Positions 46,229-57,564 of a stretch of 64,000 nucleotides of DNA are shown piece after piece (position 1 is the first letter of the stretch; each line of letters opens with the position of its first letter). A program made the translations under genes and the position numbers. The stretch is from Scenedesmus sp. ARA3. Taxonomy: Eukaryota > Chlorophyta > Chlorophyceae > Sphaeropleales > Scenedesmaceae. The stretch covers positions 67,792 to 131,791 of the forward strand of contig RWJK01001720.1 of NCBI GenBank assembly GCA_004335835.1. The letters are read 5' to 3'. The notes below the pieces were generated by a model, which saw nothing but the letters and a program-made list of their open reading frames with translations, did no database searches and was not told where the DNA came from.

Positions 46229-46837
46229 CCTGCAGGCCAGCAGCAGCGGCCTGTGGTGCGAGCCTTTCCCATCTTAGGTGACATGGGCACAATCAAGGCC
46301 CTGGCACACTTCCACTTTGTAGACCTCTTGCCTGAGAACCTGATTGCGCTGGATGGCATGGGAAATGTCAATGATGCAGGCCTGCCTTGGACGCCTGCCC
46401 TGGCTGATGCAGCAGGCTTGGAGAAGTGGCGGGGCGGCAGGAGGGGTCCCTTCCAGCGCTGGTATGAAGTGCGCTTTGTGGCTGCACAGGTCAAGGAGAA
46501 GGCGCAGCAGATAGCAGAGATGAAACAGCAGAGTGCAAATGAGGCTGCTGGGCATAGCAATGGTGTGCCTGATACTAATACATCTGCAGCAGCAGCTGCA
46601 GAGCAGGATAGGGAGAGTACTGAGGTTGGGCCTGGGGCCACTGACGAGCGTGGAAGTGAGGCAGCGCTGCTGCTTGAAGCAGCTGCAGCGCTGGATGCCG
46701 AGCGCAGTGAGTGGAAGATGACGCTGTACAAGTACTTCCACTTTTTGAAGAGCGGCGGGGGCATGGGCAGCAGCGGCAGCCAGGACAATGGGGCAGGGGA
46801 GGCAGCTGGCAGCGGGGAGGATGAGGGACAGCACTAG
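44684..46837 (+). CDS. Q-rich coiled-coil protein of unknown function (two or more exons)
   Basis: Not recognised. The first coding block opens after a stop at 44573; its first in-frame ATG is 44684, but an upstream exon is possible. For example ATG 44291 (MQKIGRSPARQRS) is followed by a GTAGGA donor-like site. The block encodes Gln runs and a helical stretch (LWRALQAHETTLLQLIQELR; MKGQLLLLQQQLQQLEQ) likely to form a coiled coil. The frame stops at 45058, while the same QQVE sequence recurs in frame at 45413 and continues to the stop at 46837; joining 45025 to 45413 is phase-correct. Exon 2 holds Gln/Pro runs, an ordered segment (MSAATQQLINQQLLKGQGA; VSMFLHLERQLGMLKNKVD), a basic KRPRTML, poly-Ala, and a conserved-looking domain (ALAHFHFVDLLPENLIALDG; RRGPFQRWYEVRFVAAQVKEK). 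A nuclear or transcription-related role is only a guess. The intron contains a 65-bp tandem array. Confidence 0.62.
45023..45425 (+). repeat. 65-bp tandem array, seven copies, in the Q-rich gene
   Basis: CAGGTCGAG anchors occur at 45023, 45088, 45153, 45218, 45283, 45348 and 45413, an exact 65-bp period. The unit joins the exon edge QQVExH(E/A)TNHxA to an intron-like piece ending TTGTGACTAAGCAG. Because 65 is not a multiple of three, inner copies hit stops, so the array must act as an intron. Confidence 0.93.
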
Positions 46838-47610
46838 TCCCAGCAGCTTGGGGTTTGTAGATGTATTGTGGTTTGCTGTATCACTACAAGAGTTTGGTGT
46901 GTGAAAATGTTTTGTGATGTTGGCGTGTGAGCTGGTTCCGGTTGTATTGGGTTGGGCTGGTACCCCGCTGTCATGAGATTTGCTGCTGCAGTGAATGCAT
47001 GTTGTATGCATGTATTTTAAGGTTATGGGTTTTGCACTTCCTGCTGCAGTATGGTGTCATGGAGTTGAGTTCTCCTGGAACTTCAAGCTGATGGCGGCTG
47101 ACTTGCAAGTGCTAGTAGCAGCACGTGCTCTCTCCGAAAGCCAAAAGGTGCATGGTGTGTGTGGTCAGGCGGTGTGATGCACAGGGATCATGCTACTACT
47201 GGGCAACATATCTGTTTGACACCTCAGCAACAAGCTTGCGGTAATGAATTGGTGCAGTTGTGTGCATTCACTGCACTGCAGGCATGATGCCTTGTAAGTT
47301 ACCTAGCAGCATCATTGGCATGTTCAGCATTGTGTCTTTGCAAGGACTGTCTGTGATCCAGTCAGCTACACTTCGACAGCACAGCCGACTTGTACCTGTA
47401 CACAATCAACCACGTGGCTTTGTCCTCTGCATTGCAAGTGACCGTTGTGTACTGCAGCCTGCAAGCTGCAGGAGCAGCACACTTTACACCCGTCAGGCGT
47501 ACAAAAGGCCCTTCATCCAGAAAGTGTTCTTACACCATGCAATACTGCCTATAACGCGCGACAGGAGGCATTCGCAAGGAGGGGTTTCGCGAGACAGACC
47601 GGGTGACACA

Positions 47611-47649
47611 GCTTTAGCTTTGACTGTCCACGGTCGAAAAAGCTAAAGC
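47611..47649. other. hairpin with 11-bp perfect stem
   Basis: GCTTTAGCTTT pairs with AAAGCTAAAGC, and GAC/GTC extends the stem inside, leaving a short loop. Function unknown. Confidence 0.7.
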
Positions 47650-47885
47650 GACTATCAGGCTGTGCTATATCTATCTTGACGGTCTGTCTTGTTCTTCGAC
47701 ACCAGTGTGCCGACGAGCAGCACTGCAGGCAGGCACTGCAACAAGCTTATGATTCGCACAGCATCATCAGCTCCACATCCACGGGCGATATTTGCAGCAT
47801 GACCAACGTTGTCAACTTGTGACCGAGCAGCCGGCCAGATAGAGCGGCAGCAGCAGTAGCAGGAGCACCAGGTCATCATCCCCAT

Positions 47886-47938
<53 letters not shown>
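47886..47938. repeat. (GCA)n tract upstream of the stress-protein ATG
   Basis: About 17 GCA triplets end about 75 bp before the start codon, probably in the 5' UTR or promoter. Confidence 0.9.
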
Positions 47939-48011
47939 TGCGGCGCAGTAAGCCACAGCGTCACCCTGGTGCCACCCTTACCCTACAGCATAAGAACCAA
48001 CACCAGCAGCC

Positions 48012-49720
48012 ATGAGCAGCAGCGAGGGCAGGGCCATCCTGCTTGCAGTTGATGACACAGATGCCTGCCAGCTGATGCTGCAGTGGGTGCTGGACAGTGA
48101 CCTGCTGCTGCCAGGGGACAAGCTGCACCTGCTGCATGTCACCATGCGTGACACAGCAGGCACAGGCAGCAACCAGCTGCCGGGAGGTGACTACTTTTTG
48201 CAGGTACCGTGTGCAGAGTGTGCTTGTGGTACCCCATATACACCGTTTTTTTTACCTGAACCGTGCTACTGATGAGTCAAACTGCAGTGTGTGACGGCAC
48301 GTACATGATTGTGAGCATTGCTGTTTCTACTGCATCCGCGGGGTCCTACTGCTGCATCTGTTTGCAGTGGTGCAGCCAGCCATGCTGCGCAAACGGCAGC
48401 AGCAACAGCAGTAGCAGTGGTCCTGCACAAATGCGGCTCGCACCACTGCGTGCCACCCCTGCACAATCGGCTCATTACGCCATCGACAACAAAGCTGCAC
48501 CATACTGTGGTCACATCCGCCCGCTGCAACAATGTTGCATCATGCTGCTGCTGCAGGCGCATCCTCAGGAGGCGCAGCGCGTGGTGCTGGCCATGCTGCA
48601 GCGCCGCTTCCTGGGCAGCCTGGAAGCCCTGGGGATGCGGCCCACAGTGCACATCGTGCAGGTGAGGGGAACTTTGCCTATTTGTGTGTCACCCGGAAGC
48701 ACACTGTGGCTGGTGGTGCTGCTTCCTGGGCGCCCTGGAAGCCCTGGGGCTGCGGCCCACGGTGCACATTGTGCAGGTGCGCGTTAACAACTGTTTCTCC
48801 CACTGATTGTATTGCGGTTCACCTTGAAGCACACTGCTTCTGCTGGTGCTGCTTCCTGGGCGCCCTGGAAGCCCTGGGGCTGCGGCCCACGGTGCACATT
48901 GTGCAGGTGCGCGTTAACAACTGTTTCTCCCACTGATTGTATTGCGGTTCACCTTGAAGCACACTGCTTCTGCTGGTGCTGCTTCCTGGGCGCCCTGGAA
49001 GTTCTGGGGATGCGGCCCACGGTGCACATCGTGCAGGTGCGGGCGGGTGTATCTGATTCTGTATAAAGCACAGCATGTCGAGCGTCATCTGCAGGAAGAC
49101 GCACAGTTTCCTAGATGCCTCCTTGTGTGCGCCAAAACGTGATTCTTTTCGGAATTTGCTTGCCTGTAGGCCTCATAGTACGCCAAGATGGAGGGCAGGT
49201 CTAACTGCAGAAGCGGTCCCACCCATCGCATGTATTGGCATGTGCGGCTTGGCTTATTGCTATCACTGCCATATGTTCTGCTTCCTGCAGGCCTCGCAGT
49301 GCGCCAAGACAATAGGCAGGCTCATCTGCGCCAAGGCGCAGGACTTGAACTGCAGCCACGTGTACACATCATAACATGATTAGTGTTACAAACACTTGCC
49401 TGCAGGCCTCCCAGTGTGCCAAGACAATAGGCAGGCTCATCTGCGCCAAGGCGCAAGACTTGAACTGCAGCCACGTCTACCTGGCAGCAGGCCGCGGCCA
49501 GCAACACCACAGCAGCAGGGGCGTGCTGGCCCGCATGATCAGCGGCCCTGGCATCAAGCAGTACGTGCAGCAGCACTGCACAGTGCCGCTGACAATTGTT
49601 GCGGCTGCAGGGGATGCAGCAGAGGTGGCAGAGTTTGAGGCAGCAGCAGCGGCAGCAGCGGCAGCAGCAGCGAAGCCTAGCAGTGCTGCTGGTAGTGCGC
49701 AGGGCCCAGCTGCGGTGTAA
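48012..49720 (+). CDS. universal stress protein (USP/UspA family), three exons
   Basis: Exons 48012-48203, 48557-48661 and 49406-49720 join in phase to 203 residues. The N-terminus RAILLAVDDTDACQLMLQWVL is the first beta strand and helix of the UspA fold, with the conserved Asp. KLHLLHVT follows, then RPTVHIVQ, a helix (QCAKTIGRLICAKAQDL), SHVYLAAGRGQ, and the GVLARMISGPGIKQYVQQHC to PLTIV end that corresponds to the nucleotide-binding loop and last strand. The canonical G-2X-G-9X-G(S/T) loop is only partly kept, so ATP binding is uncertain. A low-complexity Ala tail ends the protein. The 5' flank has a long (GCA)n tract at 47886-47938, just ahead of the ATG. Exon 2 and exon 3 each have extra copies nearby, and six further partial copies of exon 3 lie downstream and may serve as alternative last exons. 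Confidence 0.85.
48608..49045 (+). repeat. four copies of stress-protein exon 2 end (RPTVHIVQ)
   Basis: CTTCCTGGGC anchors occur at 48608, 48722, 48852 and 48982. All read FLG(S/A)LE(A/V)LGxRPTVHIVQ and end CAG|GTG. The 48722 and 48852 units are almost identical over 130 bp, so this duplication is recent. Confidence 0.93.
49168..49470 (+). repeat. three copies of stress-protein exon 3 start (ASQCAKTIGRL)
   Basis: A decayed copy lies at about 49170, a good copy at 49291 (ending CSHVYTS and stop) and the functional one at 49406. Each is preceded by CTGCAG or CTGTAG. Confidence 0.9.
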
Positions 49721-51210
49721 GACCTTGGGAGATTCTTGTGTTGTGATGTTGCTGCGCAGCAGCAATGCAGTCCTGCAACCACAATCCATCCACAGGCTAA
49801 CCCGCATGATCAAAGGCCCTGGCATCAAGCAGCACGTGCAGCAGCACTGCACTGTGCCGCTGACAATTGTTGCGGCTGCAGGGGATGCAGCAGAGGTGGC
49901 AGAGTTTGAGGCAGCAGCAGCGGCAGCAGGGGAAGCCTAGTAGTGGTGGGGGTGCTGCGCAGGGCCCTGCCGCGGTGTGAGGCCTTGGCAAAGTGATGTT
50001 GTTGTTTGCTCTGCAGCAGCAGGGGCGTGCTGGCCCGCATGCTCAGCGGGCCCGGCATCAAGCAGTACGTGCAGCAGCACTGCACAGTGCCGCTGGCGAT
50101 CGTGGCGGCTGTTGGAGATGCAGCGGAGGTGGCAGAGTTCAAGGCGGCAGCGGCGGCGGCAGCAGCAGCAGCAGCAGCGGCAGCAGCAGCAGAGAAGCCT
50201 AGCAGTGCTGCTGGTAGTGCGCAGGGCCCAGCTGCGGTGTGAGACCTTGGGAGGTTTTTGTGATGTTGCTCAGCAGCAGCAATGCAGTCCTGCAACCACA
50301 ACCCATCCACAGGCTAACCCGCATGATCAGCGGCCCTGCATCAAGCAGTACGTGCAGCAGCACTGCACAGTGCCGCTGACAATTGTGGCGGCTGCAGGGG
50401 ATGCAGCAGAGGTGGCAGAGTTTGAGGCGGCAGCAGCGGCAGCAGCAAAGCCTGGTGATGGCGGGGGTGCTGCGCAGGGCCCAAGTGCGGTGTGAGGCCT
50501 TGGCATGGATGGTGTCGTTGTCTGCTGTGCAGCAACAGCTCTGTCTAGCATGCTCAGCGGGCCTGGCATCAAGCAGGACGTGCAGCAGCACTGTGCCGCT
50601 GTGATTGTGGCGGCTGCGGGGGATGCAGCGGAGGTGGTAGAGTTTGAGGCAGCAGCGGCAGCAGCAGCAGCAGCAGCAGCGACGCCTAGCAGTGCTGCTG
50701 GTAGTGTGCAGGGCCCAGGTGCGGTGTGAGACCTTGGGAGATTTTTGTGATTGTGCTCAGCAGCAGCAATGCAGTCCTGAAACAACAACACATCCGCAGG
50801 CTGGCGCGCATGCTCAGCGGGCCCGGTATCAAGCAGTACATGCAGCAGCACTGCACAGTACCGCTGACCATTGTGGCGGCTGCCGGAGATGCGGCCGAGG
50901 TGGCGGAGTTTGAGGCGGCAGCAGCAGCAGCGGCAGCGAAGCCCAGTGATGCTGCTGGTGGTGTGCAGGGCCCTGCTGCGGTGTGAGGCCTTGGCAAACC
51001 AATGTTGTTGTTTGTGCTGCAGCAGCAGTTCTGTCCAGCATTCTCAGCGGCCCCGGCATCAAGCAGCACTGTGCCGCTGGCGCTCGTTGTGGCTGCAGGG
51101 GACGAGGCAGAGGTGGCAGAGTTTGAGGCAGCAGCAGCAGCAGCAGCGGCTCGCTTGAAGCCTGGTGGTGGTGGGAGCGCTGCGCAGGGCCCAGGTGTGG
51201 TATGAGGCCT
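49528..51210 (+). repeat. seven-copy array of the stress-protein last exon
   Basis: Blocks encoding RM(I/L)SGPGIKQYVQQHC to AAAGDAAEVAEFE, with poly-Ala and a stop, begin near 49528, 49803, 50037, 50323, 50548, 50808 and 51040. Spacings alternate long and short (about 275, 234, 286, 225, 260, 232), with two spacer types, so the array grew as dimers of about 500 bp. Copies at 50037 and 50808 keep acceptor-like CAG sites and intact frames. Confidence 0.93.
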
Positions 51211-52597
51211 TGGCAAATCTATGATGGCAGTTGCTGTGCAGGAGCACCGCAGTGCTGCAGCCGTAATGGCACTAAGTGCATGCCTGCAGGGTGTGATTCG
51301 CAAGGTTGCTGCATGTGTTTGTTGCGTTCTGCTAGCTGTGCTATGTTGGTGAGATGTGGTGGCACTCAACAGCAGCTGTGTTGCCTGCAGCCTGTTTTGT
51401 GTGGATGATGCTGTGCTGCCAACCTGTTCTTGACCAGCAGCCCGCTCGCCTCAGCAGCACAGTCACAGTGTGCAGCGGCAGGCCCGTAGACAGCGCGTGC
51501 CTGCAACACCTGCCATAGCACATATAAATGTGGTGTTACTTCAAGCAAGTTGCGTCTACTTGAAACATTAAATGGAGTTGACCTTCAGCCTTTGCTCTTG
51601 CACAGTGCTGGGGGGTGCTAGGGCACAACTGGCGTACCATGGTGATCACTCAAACTGAACTGCTTTCAAGAAGAAGGATTTGTGGTGCCATAGCAGTGTA
51701 TCATACATGATGTTCTGTCTTTTTACTCCAGTAATTGCTGCTGTGTTGCTCAGGTTGGTGCCTGCCTGTGTTTGTGATTGCAAGGTGTCTGATCATCATG
51801 TAGTGGAAGAACATGTGTCAAGCATGCACGGAGGCATTCTGTAGAGCATGTGCTGTCATGCTGGTATCAGCAGGTGTCGCACCAGCTAATAACGTAATGC
51901 TTGCTAACTGCGCACTAGTGGCTCAGAAACGTGTGGTGTCCCCTCATGTAACAGTCATAATATGACTGAGCCTGAGCCCGCGGCGGGCACAGCATGAGAC
52001 GGCTGGCCTTGAGATTTGGCCTTGAGAGTTGCTCAGGCTGGCAGTTTGCTTGCGCGACGCGCCTTGGGATGCAAGCTCTTGGGTGGCCTGAGGTGACCTG
52101 TCAGCGAATCTGAAGGGCTAGAATGGCTGACCTGGCTCCAGCACAGCTTGAAGTGGTGCTGTGGTAACAGCAGTGCGGCTTGTTGTGCAAAAAGTGGTAT
52201 GGTGAAGGCAACCAGCATTGTTGGCAACCCATGTAACCGCTGTTGGGTACGACTCATGGCAAGGACAAGGGTTGTCCAACCTGCTGAGGTTGGCATGCAC
52301 TTCAAAGTGCCCAAGCACATGACAAGCTGGCAGAAAACCTGATGCTGCAGGGCAATGGGCGTGCGATTGTCTGCAGTTGCATAGACTTCAATACATGGCA
52401 ACAGTAACAGGAGCTGTAGATGATTCAAACCCCAAGCAACATGCCACATATCTTGCCACTCAGATCGTCCACGTCATCAATGTTGGCTCTCAACCTTCTA
52501 TAAAGCTACCGAATTCACCGGCCACGCGATTTTGTCTACACACGCTCGGCCCGCCATGCGCACTGCATTTTCGGGCTGAGCCTCGTAGCTGCTTGAA
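51211..52597. other. intergenic between the stress-protein array and SMG1
   Basis: No gene was recognised; no tandem repeat or hairpin longer than 12 bp was noticed. Confidence 0.5.
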
Positions 52598-55500
52598 ATG
52601 GCAGCTATTCCCCAGAACCGCGCTGACATCGCATCTTCAAGCGTTAGTGGTCCATCTGGCTGCTGTTTGGAATCCCCAGGTGCGGCAGCCCGCAGCAGGC
52701 AGCAGCACTCAACTGCTACTGCCTTGGACGCCAGTCTTGCTCAAACCGGGCATTGCTCCGCAGGCAGGGTAAGTCAGTACCTACGTGACTATATGGGCAC
52801 CTGACAGGCCAGCAGCAGCCGCTGATCAGCGCACCCCACTCCCCATGCCTGCCCACCACCAGCACAGCAGGCAGGCCCCTGCTGCTGCTGTTCCTGCAAG
52901 CAGCAGCAGCAGGCAGCCAGGGCCACACCCAGCCGTCATGAGCTTGCAGAGAGAAGTCAGCATAGCGCAGGATGCATCTGCGCCCCCGGTGAGCACATGC
53001 TTCTTAGGCTGCAATGGCAGCCTGTGCGCTTGCAGGAACTGCTGTCCTCTGTGCTGTCGGTTGCAGTGTACTGCCCACCTGCTTGCCTGCAGCCACCTGC
53101 CCCAGCTTGCAGGACTTGCACTGAACTCAATTATTTTGCTGGTCAATAAGTAATTGCTGTGACTCATACATTTCTGGCCTGCAGGAAGCCCGGGTTGTTT
53201 CTCTGTCCAAGCTGCATGCCGTGATGGCTTCCCACCAAGCCAACAGGCAAGGGTAGCAAGCATTGAACAGCAGCGGTCGCCTGCATATATTCATGTGTAC
53301 TGCAAAGGCATGCAGGATGCAGCCGTATTGATTCTCTTGGCAGCGTGCTCACATAATCTACAGTAACCACAGCCCTGTAATGGGGGTGCAACAGTGCCCT
53401 GCATATCCGCCAGTGCAATGCAGCACACTCTTGCTGACGAGCAATGCATTGCTGCCACTTTACTCAATCCCACACCGCATGCTCCTGCAGGCCCGGCCTT
53501 GCTGTCGCAATGCTGCCATGGTTCCTGGCTGGCTGGCCGCACCTGGTGGCCTGTATGTGGGACCCCAACCCGCAGCTGCCTGCAGCAGTGGCACCGCTGC
53601 TGGGCATGGTCGGCGGCCTTGTCGCGTCCAGCAGGGCGGCAGCAGCAGCAGCAGATGATGCGGCATCCTCAGCTGCTGCTGCCACTTCATCTGACAGCAC
53701 CACCACCACCACCGCCACCGCAGACAGCGCAGCTGGGGCAGCAGCTGCTGCACCCACCACCACCACTACTGCTACTGCTGCTGCTGCCAGCTCCGACACC
53801 ACAAGCGATCCCCCGCAGAGGCAGCAGCAGCAGCAAACCCCACCAGCAGCAGCTGGCATGCCTGCTGGCCCACCAGTGCCCCCTCCAGGCCTGCTGTTTG
53901 ACTGGCTGCTGCCGCTGCTCACTGGCAGAGTCCCCCTGCCCACCGGCAGCCCAGCACCACTGCAGCTGCAGGCGCTGATCTGCAAAACACTCATCTACGC
54001 ACTACAGCAGCTGCCTAGCTGCACACCTGCTGCACAAGCCAGCACAACTGGCACCACATCATCATCATTATCATCATCAGCAGCTGTTGCATTAGCCGGC
54101 AGTAGCACGGACGCTGGCAGCAGCAACAGCAGCAGCAGTGCCGGGCAGCCGCCGCTGCTGGTTGCCCCAGTACCAGAGGCAGCAGCGCAGCAGCTGCGGC
54201 AGCATGGCAGCGCAGTGGTGGCTGCAGTGCAGGAGCTGCTGGAGGCTGTCACTACATCACCTCAGCTGCTGGCGCCGCTGCTGCAGCTGCTGCTGGAGGT
54301 CATCCGGATGGATGCTTCGGTCATCACAGGTGCAGTGTGGCTGCAGCCGCATCATGGGACATTGGCAAGTTGTTGTCTGCATTGCCCAGCAGTTGAATGT
54401 ATGTTTGTTGGCTGGCATGCAATATGCATGCGGGTGATGCATCTGCACTCTCTACCCTTTTAGAACTGCTCGCAGCAAGCTCCCCGCCAGGAGTACAACG
54501 CCTCTGATTGCTTCGTCCATCGCTGCGTTGAATGATAACACCTGTACTCTTCGTGTTTTCCTGATTTTCGTTGTGCTCGTACTTGCGCTTGTGCATCACT
54601 CTCACTGCTGCTGCTGCTGCTGCTGCTACCTCAGGTGCCGTGCTGCGTGACTTGCTGGACCTGCTGCTGGGCTGGTCACTGGAGCCTGGCCTGCCCAACA
54701 GGGACAGGTGCGTGAATAACATACCTTTTGGTTGCAAAACTGTTGCCACTGTCTACGAGCTACCTGTGCTGTCAAGCTGGGTTGGTGCACTTGGTGCAGC
54801 AACCATCGGCTAGCAGCAGCTGTGCATGCGCTCTGCTATGTGCTCAGGGTGCGCGCGTGTGCTTTATGGTCCTGCACACACCGATTCTCCAAAAGCTTAA
54901 GAGCATCTGGGTGCATTAGAGGGAATGCGGTGATATCCATGTGCGTGAGCATTTGCGCATGAGTATCTCGTCATGGCCGCATGCCTGCTTGCTGAGCTGC
55001 GCTGTTCGCGCTGTTTGCGCTGTTGTAGGCAGCTCACCGCGCGGGTGCTGGCGTCCTGCAAGGCCTGCTGGCCTGCCTTCTGCACACAGTCAGCTGAACA
55101 TTGCATTTTGTTCTGCGCTCTTGTATGCTGTGCTGTGGCTTGCAGGCAGCTCATCACGCGGGTGCTGTCCTCCTGCAAGGCCTGCTGGCTGGCTGAGCCG
55201 CAGCTGGTGGCTGATGTGAGCAGCAAGCTGCTTGCCGACCTGACGCAGCTGCTGCCCCCACCCCCTGCAGCAGCAGCGGCAGCAGATGAGACACAGCAGC
55301 GAGAGCAGAAGGATGTGAGGCAGGAGGAGCAAGTGCACGGTGCTGCTGCAGGCATAGCAGTCGCAGGCGCATTAACAGCGGAGCCTGCAGACAACACACA
55401 AGGAGAGCAGCAGCAGCAGCAGCAGCAGCAGGGTGAGCGCGAGGGCGACAGCGCTGAGCAGCAGCAGCAGAAGTTCCTGGCGCTGCTGTCCTGCCTAGTG

Positions 55501-56388
55501 GCCATCTTGCATGCAGCGGGCAGGCTGCCCAGCTGCCAGGGCTTGATAGGTGATGCTGCTGCGCTGATGGCCACGGCACATGCGCGGTTCTGTGCGGGTA
55601 GGGATGATGATGGAGCGGAAGCTGGCGCTTGTGAGGCAGCAGCATCTCTGGCCTCGCTTATGCTGGTGCTGTGGCAGTCAACATCCGTGGATGCTGCTGC
55701 TGCAGCAGCTGCAGTTGAGGCAGGCCGAGAAGACAGCAGTGAGCAGGCTGCAGCTCCAGCTGAGGCAGTTCAGGGGAACAACAGCGAGAGCGATAAAGTT
55801 GTATCGGCAGCTGGCGCAGGCCACAGTAGTACAGCAGCAGCAGTGTTTGACAGCGCCTGGGCAGCAGTGCTACGCACATTGAAGCTGCAGCAGCTGTCAA
55901 AAAAGGATGCCGCTGCTCTGCTGGACAGCATGAGCAAGGCTGTGGCTGGCTTGGCCAGTCTCTGCAAGCAGCATCAGCAGCAGCAGCAGCAGCAGCGCTG
56001 GCTGCAGGAGCTGTGTGTGAAACTGCCTGAGCAGCTGTTCAGCGACACGCTGCACCTGAGGTGGGATGCTGTGGTGTGCTCAGATGCCTGTGACGTTTTT
56101 AGTCCATCCCGTTTACAATCTCCTGTTTGGCTCGCATCATCAACACAATTGCATGGCTTTTATCTGGTGGGTGTGTTGTCATGGTCGCTGGGTATGCTCT
56201 GAAGCAAGGCAAAGTCTTTGGTGAGCCTTGCTTTGTTCTTTGGTTGGTTCTGGGGGAGGGGACGGGGGGCCATGGTATTCATTGGCAGCTTGCATGTTTT
56301 AAGCATGGCTAGGCACAGACACGCACACATGCACTCAGGCACCCCTGTTGCAGGAGCACTTTCTGTGTGTCTGATGATGTGCTCTGCC

Positions 56389-56433
<45 letters not shown>

Positions 56434-56841
56434 TGCCTTTCAGGTACCTGTCTGTGCCAGATGTGCAGGCTGCAGCAGGCCCGCTGTACACAGCAGCACT
56501 GCTGCTGCAGCCAGCGCCACCAGGCCAGAGGCACGATAGCAGCAGCAGCAGCAGCAGGCCTCCAGGCAAACCACTCATTGAGGCAGTGCTGCAAGAGCTG
56601 ACAGCTGTGAGTGAATGCTTGGCAGCCATGCACGCTGCTGCTGGCAGCAGCCGCACGAGCATCAGCACAGCAGGCAGTGCAGCAGCAGGCAAGGCTGACA
56701 AGCAGCAGCAGCAGGATGACAGCGCAGCAGAAACAGAGCTAGGCCTTGCGCAGCATCAGTACAGCAGCCTCAGCGAGCAGCAGCTGCTGTCGGTGCTGCT
56801 GTTTGACCTTGTGCTGCTGGAGGCTTGGGCATCCAGCAGCA

Positions 56842-56894
<53 letters not shown>

Positions 56895-57527
56895 GTTCAT
56901 GCTGCACACGGCGAGGCAGCACCAGGCTCACAATTGAGCAGCACACAGGCAGTCGCAGCTCATGCTGCTGCCGCACCGCAGGCCACAGCACTGAGTGTGC
57001 TGCGCTGCATGCAGCAGCTGCTGCAGGCTGGGGCGGCACCAGGCCTGCTGGGTGATGAAGATGTGACAAAGCAGCTGCTGGCTGTGCTGCAAGCATTGCT
57101 GCAGTTGGTGTCTGGAATGCAGCCACATACAGACAGCGACTCTGATGCAGCTGCGGCAGGCAGCAGCAGCAGCAGCAGCGGTGACAGCAGGCCGGATGCT
57201 GCAGAGCCTGGCGCGAGGCAGCTGCTGCTTGAGGCGCTGCAGCTGCTGGCGCTTACACCAGGGGTGGCTTTGGCGTCTCAGTGCGCGGCAGTGGCAGCAC
57301 TGCCTGGTGTGGTTCTGCAGCAGGACCAACAGCAGCAGCAGCAAAGTGTGTGCAACAATGCTTTCAGCGTGTCTGTGCATGTAGATGAAGGTCTTTGGCA
57401 GCAGGTGTTAGGTGTGCTGAGAGCTGCAGGCAGTGCTGCCGCTCCTGCTGTGCGCAGCACTGCAGTTGAGGCAGCAGCACAGCTGGCCCAGTCACTGCGG
57501 CTGCGAGAAACCGGACATCAGTTGGCT

Positions 57528-57564
<37 letters not shown>

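Larger units (their letters stand above)
46838..48011. other. intergenic between Q-rich and stress-protein genes
   Basis: No gene was recognised. A TGTAA (47293-47297), the algal poly(A) signal, lies about 455 nt past the Q-rich stop. It also holds a hairpin at 47611-47649 and a (GCA)n tract at 47886-47938. Confidence 0.5.
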
